Shown: positions 29,105 to 37,516 of the stretch, one piece after another
Numbering within the stretch: the first letter of the stretch is position 1
Layout: every line of letters begins with the position of its first letter
Assembly (NCBI RefSeq): GCF_041262585.1
Contig: NZ_JBGCBZ010000011.1
Location: forward strand, 124,001-188,000
Source: JAOEGB01 sp041262585
Lineage (GTDB): Bacteria > Actinomycetota > Actinomycetes > Streptosporangiales > Streptosporangiaceae
DNA: 64,000 nucleotides
Direction: 5' to 3'
Made by a program: the position numbers and the translations under genes
The notes under the pieces: generated by a model
Databases searched by the model: none
What the model saw: only the letters and a program-made list of their open reading frames with translations
Told to the model about the DNA's origin: nothing

Positions 29105-31402
29105 TCAGCCGGTCCTGCTCCGCTCCCGCATCCAGTCGGCGATCTCGGTGCGGGAGTGGAAGCCGAGTTTCGTCAGGATGTGTTCGATGTGGCCCTCGGC
29201 CGTGCGCTGGGCGATCGTGAGGGAGGCCGCGATGTCCTTGTTGCTCCGTCCCTCGGCGACGAGCTGGGCGATCTCCGTCTCCCGGCGGGTCAGTGGCGTG
29301 TGGCGCGCGACCCTGTCAACGGGCTCATCGACCGGCTCGGAGTCTCGGAGGGCGTACTCGAGCGCCGTCTCGAAGAGCAGCTCGGCGCCTTTCGTCAGGG
29401 CTGCGCGGAAGGCGGATTCGCCGAGCGCCTGACGGGTTCGTGCCGTACATCGGTCGTGATAGCCGGCCAGGCCGTATCCGGACAGCGGGGCGCCGATCGC
29501 CTTCCAGAGGGTCTGGAGGACTCCCAGCAGCGACGCCGCGCGTTGATATCGGCCCTCGCCGGCGGCGATCCAGGCCAGCGCCTCCAGGTTGAGCCCCATG
29601 CCCAGTGGGTCGCCGAGTGAACGGTTGAACCGCAGGCTCTCCTTCTCCAGCAGGGCCGCGCGGTGGTTGTGGCCCTGGCTCCAGACCGCGATTCCCAGCG
29701 CCATCATCGCCCACGCCCGGTGCGAGCTCTCCTCATGGGCGTCGCACAGCCTGAGGCATTCCTCGCCGAGGGAGATGGCGCGCGGCAGGTCGCCCCGGAA
29801 GGAGTGGGCGAGAGACAGGCGGATGAGGGCGAGCGCGAGGCCGACGGGGTCTTCCGCCGCGCGGTGCAGATCCACCGCCTCCTCATAGAGCGCGACCGCC
29901 GATTCGGCCTCTCTGCGGTGCATGGCGATCATCCCGGAGAAGAGCGCGACGTACGCCCGGACGGACGGCAGCCCCAGCCGTTCCCCGAGGACACGGCTCT
30001 CCTCCAGCATCCTCTCTGCGGAGGCGATGTCGGCCTGCACGATCGCCAGCCAGCTGTCGACCCACAGAGCCCGCGCTCTGACCTCGCTCGGTTCGGTCGC
30101 GGTGGCGAGCCCCCGGTCGAGCAGGCGGCGTCCCTCACCGAGGTAGTAGCTGGTGATCCAGTGATAGAGGAGGTCGCCGGCCATGTCCAGACCCGTCCGG
30201 ACCTCTCGCGGGTCGGCGAAGCAGTGCTCCAGGGCCGCACGCAGGTTGGGATGCTCGACCTTCAGCCGGGTGGCCCAGGCCACCTGTGAGGCGCCGAAGA
30301 CCCGCTCGCGCCCCTCGGCCGCCAGCCACCGGTAGTAGTCGCGGTACCGGCGCCGCAGCTCCCGCTCCGTCCCGGACTCCCGCAGCCGGTCCTGGCCGAA
30401 CTGGCGGATGGTCTCCAGCATCCGGTAACGGACTCCGGTGGGGTGTTCCTCGCGGACCAGGATGGATTTGTCCATCAGGGCGCTCACCAGGTCCGCGATC
30501 TCCTCGCGACGGACACCGTCACCGGCGCAGACCCGTTCGGCCGCCTCCAGGTCCAGCCCTCCGGAGAACACCGACGCCCGCGCCCACAGCAGCCGCTCCT
30601 GGTCGCCGCACAGGCCGTAGCTCCAGTCGATCAGCGCCCGCAGCGTCTGATGCCGCGGCAACGCCGCCCGAGAGCCGCCTGTGAGCAGCCGGAACCGGTC
30701 GTCGAGCCGGTCGAGCAACTGCTGCGCCGACAACACCCGCAACCGCACCGCCGCCAGCTCGATCGCCAGCGGAATCCCGTCCAGCCGCCGGCAGATCCGC
30801 TCGACCGCCTCCCGATTGTCGACGGTCACCGCGAAATCCGGCAGCACCGCCCGCGCCCGCTCGGTGAACAGCCGGACCGCGTCGCTGTCGGCCAACGCCG
30901 GGACCGGAAGCATCCGCTCGCAGGAGACCCCCAGCGGCTGCCTGCTGGTCACCAGGATTCGCAGCCCCGGAGCCGACCGCAGCAACCGCTCGGTGATCAT
31001 CGCGCAGGCGGGCAGGAGATGCTCGCAGTTGTCCAGCACCACCAACGCCCGCTTGTCGCGCAGGTGCTCGACCACCGCCTCCAACTGCGGCCGCGCCGAA
31101 AGAGCGCGGATCTCCAGCACCTCGGTCAGTGTCTGCACGAGCAACTCCGGAGTGGCGAGCTCCGCCAGCTCGACCAGCCACACGCCATCGGGGAACGCCC
31201 GCCGTACGTCACCGGCGACGTGCGCGGCCAGCCGGGTCTTGCCGACCCCGCCCGCACCCGTCAAGGTCACCATCCGGGCCCCGGACAGCATCCGCTTGAC
31301 GTCGGCCACCTCCTGCCGACGCCCCACGAAGCTCGTGCCCTCGACCGGCAGCCCACCACCGCGCAACCGCCGCCGCTCCGGAGAACTGACTGTCGCGTTC
31401 AT
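29105..31402 (-). CDS. LuxR-family regulator with N-terminal STAND-type ATPase
   Basis: The 765-aa protein begins with a short leader, then SFVGRRQEVADVKRMLSG and a Walker A GAGGVGKTRLA, Walker B LVVLDNCEHLL, and a TSRQPLG sensor, i.e. an NB-ARC-like ATPase. A long helical TPR-like middle region (about residues 380-660) follows, and a C-terminal LuxR helix-turn-helix (LTRRETEIAQLVAEGRSN, then IAQRTAEGHIEHILTKLGF). ATG 31402 follows GAGGCGAGGG. These regulators oligomerise on ATP and an inducer; targets are unknown. It lies alone, 70 bp from the stop of the Ntn-hydrolase gene, and could be cotranscribed with it. Confidence 0.9.
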   Translation of the reverse strand: MNATVSSPERRRLRGGGLPVEGTSFVGRRQEVADVKRMLSGARMVTLTGAGGVGKTRLAAHVAGDVRRAFPDGVWLVELAELATPELLVQTLTEVLEIRALSARPQLEAVVEHLRDKRALVVLDNCEHLLPACAMITERLLRSAPGLRILVTSRQPLGVSCERMLPVPALADSDAVRLFTERARAVLPDFAVTVDNREAVERICRRLDGIPLAIELAAVRLRVLSAQQLLDRLDDRFRLLTGGSRAALPRHQTLRALIDWSYGLCGDQERLLWARASVFSGGLDLEAAERVCAGDGVRREEIADLVSALMDKSILVREEHPTGVRYRMLETIRQFGQDRLRESGTERELRRRYRDYYRWLAAEGRERVFGASQVAWATRLKVEHPNLRAALEHCFADPREVRTGLDMAGDLLYHWITSYYLGEGRRLLDRGLATATEPSEVRARALWVDSWLAIVQADIASAERMLEESRVLGERLGLPSVRAYVALFSGMIAMHRREAESAVALYEEAVDLHRAAEDPVGLALALIRLSLAHSFRGDLPRAISLGEECLRLCDAHEESSHRAWAMMALGIAVWSQGHNHRAALLEKESLRFNRSLGDPLGMGLNLEALAWIAAGEGRYQRAASLLGVLQTLWKAIGAPLSGYGLAGYHDRCTARTRQALGESAFRAALTKGAELLFETALEYALRDSEPVDEPVDRVARHTPLTRRETEIAQLVAEGRSNKDIAASLTIAQRTAEGHIEHILTKLGFHSRTEIADWMRERSRTG

Positions 31403-31471
31403 CCCTCGCCTCGCGCCCGGCTCAAGCAATGGATCGATCACCACGCTTTATAACGAACCGATAAACCCATG

Positions 31472-32074
31472 CTATGACCGGGCCGAATCCCCCCGCGTGG
31501 CCTCTCCCGTGGTGTGGTGATCAGCGATGTCCGTGGCGCCGACCGCGTAGACGAATGGGCCGCGGACGCCGTTGTTGAAGCGCTCCGCCGCCGCCAGAGC
31601 GCGCTGGAGCCGTTCGCTGGGCTCCATGCCGAGGTCGGCGGTCGCATGGAGGGCGCCGAGCGCGAGGGCCGCTCCGCCCCCGACGGCGGCGAACCCGTCA
31701 GCGGACTCCCCCACCTGGTAGTCGTCCTCGATCTCGAAGAGCCGCCCGGACACACCGACGAGGAATGTGCCGCCGGACTCCTGTTCGGACTCCTTACGGG
31801 CGTAGCCGCCCTCCTTCAGGCACGCGCGGACGGCGTCCACGAAGTTGGTGACCATGAAGGCGTGCAGGTCGCCCTCGGCGGGAGGCTCGGGCGGGGTGAA
31901 CGCGTAATGGAGAAGCTGCCCCATGCGGTAGCTGCTGGTGAAGCCGAACACGTAGGGGCCGTTGAGGAAGACTTTCGGGTCGGAGCGCAGGCGGATGTCC
32001 CAGCCACAGGACCCGGCCGAGTCGCCGGCCATGTAGACGCGGCCGTCCTGGACGATGGCGGCGATGGCAGTCAC
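31472..32074 (-). CDS. Stand-alone proteasome-beta/HslV-like Ntn hydrolase
   Basis: The 200-aa product starts (GTG at 32074 after GAGGAGCCCCCCA) with Met-Thr-Ala-Ile. If Met is removed, Thr becomes residue 1, and counting from it gives Asp17 (AGDSAG) and Lys33 (SDPKVF), exactly the catalytic Thr1-Asp17-Lys33 spacing of proteasome beta subunits and HslV. The strand order and a glycine turn AVGGGAALALGAL match the proteasome SGG turn, with Gly for Ser. No propeptide, no hslU or alpha-subunit gene nearby. Proposed activity is a self-contained N-terminal-nucleophile hydrolase; substrate unknown. Confidence 0.75.
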   Translation of the reverse strand: MTAIAAIVQDGRVYMAGDSAGSCGWDIRLRSDPKVFLNGPYVFGFTSSYRMGQLLHYAFTPPEPPAEGDLHAFMVTNFVDAVRACLKEGGYARKESEQESGGTFLVGVSGRLFEIEDDYQVGESADGFAAVGGGAALALGALHATADLGMEPSERLQRALAAAERFNNGVRGPFVYAVGATDIADHHTTGEATRGDSARS

Positions 32075-32323
32075 TGGGGGGCTCCTCACGCTGCGAGATC
32101 AGGAGGGGTGGCGTCCGCGTGGACCCGCTCGTAGCGGCGGGCCTGAACGCCTTGATCTCGATGATGATCCTCCCGGCGATGATCGCCAATACCCACCGGA
32201 TGTCCGCCAGGTGGCCGCGGGGCGACCTCGGAACGCCCCGCACGGAACGTGACGGGAGATGTTCACCGCCCCGCACCCGCGTCGGGCACGGGGAACAAGC
32301 GTGGTGAAGGCTCCGCCGGCTGA

Positions 32324-33145
32324 TCAGGTCCGATCGCTCGCGGGCTGATCGTCGTCGAATGAGCCGCGCGAGCGGTCGTGGTGGCAGGTTCCGGTGACGG
32401 TGAGGCCGCGCATCCGGCCTATGTTGTCGAAGGAGCCGAACCCGACGCGGCCCGACTCGAACCGCTTGTCCGTCGCGGTCATCAACGGCGTGGATGCCCC
32501 GTCGACGTAGACGGCGATCTCACCAGTCGTGGCGCACCGCCGGACCCGGACCTTGTGGAACTCGGCGTCGGTGATGGCGGGCGGGGCCCCCACCTTGCCG
32601 TTCCACTGATCGTCCAGACGCAGGCGGTCGGCGTTGTCTACCACGAAGATCCCATTGTGCGGATAAATCGTGTTATCCGTTGAAAGGTGCGCGTAGTAGA
32701 ACTGCGTGGGCGACCGGTACCCGAACACGATGATCACATCACGATTGGTGATCTCCACGGGGGTGTCGAGCCTGACCTCGGCGTCGATCTGCACCGACCC
32801 GAACTCCGGGCCCCGCGTGAGGACCGCGTACTCGTACGGCCGGCGCGGGCCGGGCTGAGGGGTTCCGGCCTCGGCGAGGACGACCTCCGATCCCGGAAAC
32901 CGCCACTTCGCCGGCGTCACGGGCGCCCAGTCGGAGACCGCCGTCACGCCGCTCACCCGAGTTCGCCCGATGCGGCACCCCGCGACCGAGCCTGCGCCGC
33001 TCAACCCCGCGACCGAGCCTGCGCCGCTCGACGGCGAGACCTCGGCGGCCGCGCGGTAGGGCCGCTCACCGGCGACGGCCACGACGCCTGCCGCCACGAC
33101 CAGGGAAAGGGACACGAATCTGTGGAGAACGCGGGCCGACCGCAT
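32324..33145 (-). CDS. Secreted LamG-like (concanavalin-fold) protein
   Basis: The 273-aa product has a signal peptide (RSARVLHRFVSLSLVVAAGVVAVAG) and a beta-jelly-roll body containing SVQIDAEVRLDTPVEITNRD and a GRVGFGSFDNIGRM segment near the C-terminus, typical of LamG/3-keto-disaccharide hydrolase-like sandwiches. A 9-residue duplication (GAGSVAGLS/GAGSVAGCR) lies after the signal. ATG 33145 follows GAGGAGACGATCC. It is divergent from the sugar dehydrogenase and carries its own GAAAGCGCTTTC operator 25 bp upstream, so it probably acts on or binds an extracellular carbohydrate. Confidence 0.8.
   Translation of the reverse strand: MRSARVLHRFVSLSLVVAAGVVAVAGERPYRAAAEVSPSSGAGSVAGLSGAGSVAGCRIGRTRVSGVTAVSDWAPVTPAKWRFPGSEVVLAEAGTPQPGPRRPYEYAVLTRGPEFGSVQIDAEVRLDTPVEITNRDVIIVFGYRSPTQFYYAHLSTDNTIYPHNGIFVVDNADRLRLDDQWNGKVGAPPAITDAEFHKVRVRRCATTGEIAVYVDGASTPLMTATDKRFESGRVGFGSFDNIGRMRGLTVTGTCHHDRSRGSFDDDQPASDRT
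32978..33031. repeat. 27-bp tandem duplication in the LamG gene
   Basis: CCCCGCGACCGAGCCTGCGC... is present twice with a 27-bp period and one or two differences, duplicating nine residues just after the signal peptide without changing the frame. Confidence 0.8.
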
Positions 33146-33169
33146 CGGATCGTCTCCTCGGCATCGACG

Positions 33170-33181
33170 GAAAGCGCTTTC
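33170..33181. promoter_or_regulatory. Palindromic operator GAAAGCGCTTTC (LacI type), left copy
   Basis: Perfect 12-bp palindrome 24 bp upstream of the LamG gene start. The sequence resembles operators of LacI-family carbohydrate repressors. An identical copy lies at 33347-33358 in front of the divergent dehydrogenase gene. Confidence 0.7.
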
Positions 33182-33346
33182 GAGACCACTTCCGGCGAAG
33201 CCTATATTTCTGCGTGGCACTGTCAAGTGCCGTTCGCCCTCGATGTAAAGACGCCGCGCGTCGACACCGGCCGAGACCTTACACGCACAGTCAGCGGATC
33301 TCGGCTGTGACTGTTGCCACGCCCCGCCCGCCAGTTTACTTTCGAC

Positions 33347-33358
33347 GAAAGCGCTTTC
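33347..33358. promoter_or_regulatory. Palindromic operator GAAAGCGCTTTC (LacI type), right copy
   Basis: Perfect 12-bp palindrome ending 39 bp before the TTG start of the sugar-dehydrogenase gene, identical to the copy at 33170-33181. The two sites are 177 bp apart, allowing joint repression or looping. Confidence 0.7.
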
Positions 33359-33397
33359 CCGCGTGCTGTCGCGACCCCGGCGGATGGAGGGTTCTCC

Positions 33398-35809
33398 TTG
33401 TCGAAGCCCAGAAGGTTGCTCCCGAAACGCAGATCGTTAGTCCTCCCGGCCGTGTTTCTCCTGGTGGCCGTGCTGGCCGCGCCACAGGCGCTCGCGCGGA
33501 CGCCGGACGCGGCCGGGGAATCCCGCACCCCCACGACCTCACAAACAGACACTCCCACGACGACACAGGCCGACGCCCCCGTCACCGACCCGATCCCCCA
33601 GGACCCCGTCCCGTCCACCTTCGGCTTGACACTCGCCGAGTTCGCCGGTTTCCCGAAGTCAGAGCCTGTCCCGCCGCCGACCGACCGGCGGCTGATGCGG
33701 CAGGCCCGGATCAACTATCTGGGCGAGATCCCCGACGGGTCAGGGCGTAAGTTCGTCCCCGACCTCAACGGCACGATGTACATCCTCAACGGCGGGGCGC
33801 CCCAGCCGTACCTCGACGTGCGGGCGGAAGCGGGGCCTGACTTCTTCTCCGGCCGGGGCCTCGGCAGCGGCTTCGGGTTCGTGACCTTCCACCCGGAGTT
33901 CGCGAAGAACGGCATCTTCTACACGGTCCACACCGAGGCGTTCGACGCGCTGCAGGCGAAGACACCGGACTGGACCCAGCCGAACCCGATCCTCCACAGC
34001 GTGGTGACCGAATGGACGGCGGAGGACCCGTCCGCGAACACCTTCAAGGGAACCCACCGTGAGGTGCTGCGGCTCGGATTCGCCGGACTGACCCACGCCG
34101 TCCAGCAGATCGACTTCAACCCGGCGGCGAAGCGGGGCGACGAGGACTACGGCCTGCTCTACCTGGCGGCCGGGGACGGCGGCCTCGGCGTGTCGAGCAA
34201 CGTCCCGCAGGACCTCAGCGTGCCGTTCGGCAAGATCCTGCGGATCGACCCGATGGGCCGGAGCAGCGCCAACGGCAAGTACGGCGTGCCTCGGTCGAAC
34301 CCGTTCGTGAACAAGGCCGGCGCCCTCGGCGAGATCTACGCGTACGGCATGCGCGACCCCCACCGCTTCAGCTGGGACGCCCGCGCGGGGAACCGGCTGT
34401 TCCTCGGCCACATCGGCGAGCACGCCATCGAGGCGGTCTACGAAGTCCGGGCCGGCGACAACCTCGGCTGGAGTGAGCGGGAAGGCCCGTTCGTCTTCGA
34501 CAAGAACGACCGGTGCCACCTCTACCCGCTGCCGCCCGACGACGAGAAGAACGGCTACACCTACCCCGTGGCGGCGTACGACCACGACCCGCCGGCGGGC
34601 TGGCCCTGCACGCGCGACAGCGGCCACGCGATCAGCGGCGGCTTCGTCTACCGGGGACACCGCCTGCCGGGCCTGCAGGGCAAGTACGTGTTCGCCGACC
34701 TCGTGGACGGTCGCGTCTTCTACGCGAACGCCGGCGAGATGCACCGCAAGGACGGGCGGCTGGCCACGATCTACGAGCTGAAGATCTTCGACCCCGAGGG
34801 CAGGCGGGTCACCATGCGCGACCTGGCCGGTGACGCCCGAGTCGACCTGCGCATCGGCACGGATCTCGCGGGCGAGCTCTACCTGCTCGCGAAGGCCAAC
34901 GGCAAGATCTGGAAGGTCACCGGCACGCGCCTGGTGCCCCCGACCCCCGATGTGCTCCCCACTCTCAATCGCAACCTGATCGCGTTCTACGACTTCGAGC
35001 ACCCCTTCGTGGCGAGCACCGGCGTGGAGCTCGACCAGGGCTCATCCGGCACGGCCATCACGCTCGTCAACGGCGGGGCCGCGATGCGCGTGAAGGACGG
35101 CGCCTATCCCGGAAGCAACTCGGCGCTCCAGACGCAGCAGGTCAATCCCACCGTGAAGGGGGGCAACGACGACTGGAAGGCGGGCGTCTACTCGGCGACC
35201 GGCGTCCCCAGCCTCCACGCCTTCAACGGGGTCAAGGGCGCGACCATCATGGGATGGGTCAAGATGACCGGGCAGAACCCCAGCCCCAACCCCGGCAGCG
35301 CGACCCCGGGCGCCACCTACGGCGCGATCGGGCTCGTCGGCCTCCTCAGTGGAGACTCCGACGGCCACGCCGTACGGGCCCTGCTGGAACTCATCAAGGT
35401 GGGCGACGAGATGCGCCTGGTGGCGCTGGGCCGGCGCGTCGACGGCGGCGCCTCTCAGACGTTCGCCGCCAACGAGGACTGGCACAAGCTGCTGCCGCTC
35501 AACGAGTGGGTGTTCCTCACCGCGACGTTCGACTACGACAAGGGCACGATGAAGCTGTACCGCAACGGCGAGCCCATCGACGGGTTCTACGTCGTCCCCG
35601 GCGACCCGTGGGAGATCGGAGGCGAGGGCCCGCACTACGCCTCGCCGACCGACCCGAGGGGTATCAAGATCGGCGGGAGCTTCCCCCAGAACACCCGGGA
35701 AGGCAACCCGTGCAACTGCCGGATGGACAGCCTCATGTTCCTCGACCGGGTGGTGACGCCCATCGAGGTGAAGCTGCAGTACCTCATGGTCACCAAGGCG
35801 CCCTGGTGA
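33398..35809 (+). CDS. Secreted PQQ-dependent sugar dehydrogenase-like protein with C-terminal LamG domain
   Basis: The 803-aa exported protein starts at TTG 33398 (GGAGGGTTCTCC upstream) with a signal peptide (RRSLVLPAVFLLVAVLAAPQALA). A six-bladed propeller of the glucose/sorbosone dehydrogenase type follows, with blocks such as GLTHAVQQIDFNP, LLYLAAGDGGLG, YAYGMRDPHRFSWD, NLGWSEREGPF and AISGGFVYRGHRLPGLQGKYVF. From about residue 530 a concanavalin-like LamG domain is added (LIAFYDFEHPF; ATIMGWVKM; FLTATFDYDKGTMKLYRNG). It probably oxidises an extracellular sugar or is a lectin-like hydrolase. The longer frame from 33314 would cover the operator. Confidence 0.85.
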   Translation: MSKPRRLLPKRRSLVLPAVFLLVAVLAAPQALARTPDAAGESRTPTTSQTDTPTTTQADAPVTDPIPQDPVPSTFGLTLAEFAGFPKSEPVPPPTDRRLMRQARINYLGEIPDGSGRKFVPDLNGTMYILNGGAPQPYLDVRAEAGPDFFSGRGLGSGFGFVTFHPEFAKNGIFYTVHTEAFDALQAKTPDWTQPNPILHSVVTEWTAEDPSANTFKGTHREVLRLGFAGLTHAVQQIDFNPAAKRGDEDYGLLYLAAGDGGLGVSSNVPQDLSVPFGKILRIDPMGRSSANGKYGVPRSNPFVNKAGALGEIYAYGMRDPHRFSWDARAGNRLFLGHIGEHAIEAVYEVRAGDNLGWSEREGPFVFDKNDRCHLYPLPPDDEKNGYTYPVAAYDHDPPAGWPCTRDSGHAISGGFVYRGHRLPGLQGKYVFADLVDGRVFYANAGEMHRKDGRLATIYELKIFDPEGRRVTMRDLAGDARVDLRIGTDLAGELYLLAKANGKIWKVTGTRLVPPTPDVLPTLNRNLIAFYDFEHPFVASTGVELDQGSSGTAITLVNGGAAMRVKDGAYPGSNSALQTQQVNPTVKGGNDDWKAGVYSATGVPSLHAFNGVKGATIMGWVKMTGQNPSPNPGSATPGATYGAIGLVGLLSGDSDGHAVRALLELIKVGDEMRLVALGRRVDGGASQTFAANEDWHKLLPLNEWVFLTATFDYDKGTMKLYRNGEPIDGFYVVPGDPWEIGGEGPHYASPTDPRGIKIGGSFPQNTREGNPCNCRMDSLMFLDRVVTPIEVKLQYLMVTKAPW

Positions 35810-35829
35810 TCCTCGTCTGAGGAATGTGT

Positions 35830-35872
35830 CCTCTCCCTGACCCCCTGTTCATCGGCCAGGGTCGGGGAGAGG
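35830..35872 (+). terminator. Terminator hairpin after the sugar dehydrogenase gene
   Basis: A 14-bp stem (CCTCTCCCTGACCC with GGGTCGGGGAGAGG, one G-U pair) and a 15-nt loop, beginning 20 bp after the stop. No U-tract follows. Confidence 0.7.
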
Positions 35873-35933
35873 CCGGCGACCTGGCCGAGCCCCCGGTTCC
35901 CGTGAACGGACGGATGATGAACAGGGGGACGCC

Positions 35934-36569
35934 ATGCCGACGAGTCGCATCAGCCATCCGGTCTTCGCCCGGTTCTACACCCGTGTCAGTGAGGTGCTGG
36001 ACCATCACGGGCTGGCCGAGCACCGCCGAGCGCTGCTGGCCGGGCTGTCCGGGCGAGTGATCGAGATCGGCGCGGGCAACGGCCTCAACTTCGCCCGATA
36101 CCCGCCGGCCGTCACGGGTGTGGTCGCCATCGAGCCCGAGCCGCGGCTGCGCGCGACCGCCCGCCTCGCCGCCACACGCGCTGCCGTACGGATCGACGTG
36201 ACCGGCGGTCTGGCCGAACAACTGCCCGCGGCCGAGGGACGCTTCGACGCCGCGGTCGTGACGTTCGTGCTGTGCTCACTGGCCGACCCGGGCGCCGCGC
36301 TGATGGAGATACACCGGGTGCTGGTCCCCGGCGGGCAGTTGCGTTTCCTCGAACACGTCCGCGCCGACACGCCCGGCCGGGTGAGGGTGCAGCGGTTGCT
36401 GGACGCCACCGTGTGGCCGCGCCTCGCCGGGGGCTGCCACACGGGCCGGGACAGCGCTGCGGAGATCAGGGCGGCCGGCTTCACGATCGAGAAGCTGGAG
36501 CGGTTCCTGTTCCCCGCCGGCGTCCGCAGCCCGATCTCCTTCTGCGCCCGCGGGCTGGCCCGACGGTGA
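35934..36569 (+). CDS. Class I SAM-dependent methyltransferase
   Basis: This 211-aa methyltransferase has motif I VIEIGAGNGLNFARYP, an acidic motif II VVAIEPEPRLR, FDAAVVTFVLCSLADP (motif IV) and VLVPGGQLRFLEHVRA. The arrangement matches METTL7-like/UbiE-like small methyltransferases. ATG 35934 follows AACAGGGGGACGCC. It is a single gene, so its substrate is not indicated. Confidence 0.92.
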   Translation: MPTSRISHPVFARFYTRVSEVLDHHGLAEHRRALLAGLSGRVIEIGAGNGLNFARYPPAVTGVVAIEPEPRLRATARLAATRAAVRIDVTGGLAEQLPAAEGRFDAAVVTFVLCSLADPGAALMEIHRVLVPGGQLRFLEHVRADTPGRVRVQRLLDATVWPRLAGGCHTGRDSAAEIRAAGFTIEKLERFLFPAGVRSPISFCARGLARR

Positions 36570-36628
36570 GACCTGACGGGCAGGTCGCACCCTGGACACC
36601 ACAGGTGGTTCACAGCGCGACCACCGGC

Positions 36629-37123
36629 TCAACCTCCGGCGTCGCGCTTCGCCCGTAGCCGCGCGAAGAGGGAGCGCCTCTTGGGCCGCCGTTCCGGTGC
36701 CGACGGCACGCGTGGGGTGGTCGCGGGTTGCCGCTCCTTCCAGTCGCGCACGACATCCTCGACATCGAAGGGCGCCAGATTGAGCGGCGGGCCCGACATC
36801 GCCTTCCTGGTCCCCTCAAGGATCTTCTCGTTGATCTCCGCCACGATGCTCCGGACCTCGGCCTCCGACCTGGCTCCGGCCGCCATGGCGAGGGCCTCCT
36901 CTGCCTCCTTGCGGAGGGCGAGCGTCGCGGGCAGGGGAAAGGACAGGTTCTCGGCGCGCAGCTTCTGCTTGATCCACCACATGTCGTCGTACGGCTTGCC
37001 CTGGTCGGGAAGGGGCTTGCCCGCGCCGGGCAGATCGTCGAACTCGCCGCGTTCGACGGCCTCGCGGATCTGCCGGTCTATCCACGTCTCAAAGCTGACA
37101 CCCGGTGGCTTTCGCTCGGTCAT
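36629..37123 (-). CDS. DUF1992 (DnaJ-C28-like) domain protein
   Basis: The 164-aa product begins SFETWIDRQIREAVERGEFDDLPGAGKPL, continuing PYDDMWWIKQKLRAENLSFPLP, the signature of DUF1992 proteins (also present in DNAJC28). The C-terminal tail is basic (PERRPKRRSLFARLRAKRD). ATG 37123 follows GGAGGCACACCC. Biochemical role unknown. It is a stand-alone gene. Confidence 0.92.
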   Translation of the reverse strand: MTERKPPGVSFETWIDRQIREAVERGEFDDLPGAGKPLPDQGKPYDDMWWIKQKLRAENLSFPLPATLALRKEAEEALAMAAGARSEAEVRSIVAEINEKILEGTRKAMSGPPLNLAPFDVEDVVRDWKERQPATTPRVPSAPERRPKRRSLFARLRAKRDAGG

Positions 37124-37516
37124 GGGTGTGCCTCCACGTTCGCCGGACGGGGGACTACTGCGAGCATAACCACGCAACTCGTTACCGGGACTGATCGGTC
37201 ACCGAGGGCGCTGCGTCCAGGCCGGTCTGTGGCGTTCCCTCGAGTGCTGCTCTACGGCGCTGGTAGTGACGAGCGGCTCGGGCCATGAGGTGACCGCACA
37301 TCACACTGCTTGCGGGACAACTTCAGCACGTTCGCCCGCGTGGCCGAAAGCCCCAGCGGGCCTCGTCATGCATGGTCACGCTACACAAAGCGCCAGGTAG
37401 GACGGTGCGTGCGGGAGCATGTGCATGATCACGGCAAGGGCGGGGCGGAAGGGGGCCCGGCGTAGCTGTCCAAATGCGGCCAAATTCGTCAGATAGATCA
37501 TTGGCGCTGTCACCAT
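37124..37516. other. Intergenic, 393 bp
   Basis: Divergent promoter space between the DUF1992 gene and the NACHT gene. Composition becomes AT-richer near 37470-37510, fitting a promoter for the NACHT gene. No gene or repeat seen. Confidence 0.35.
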
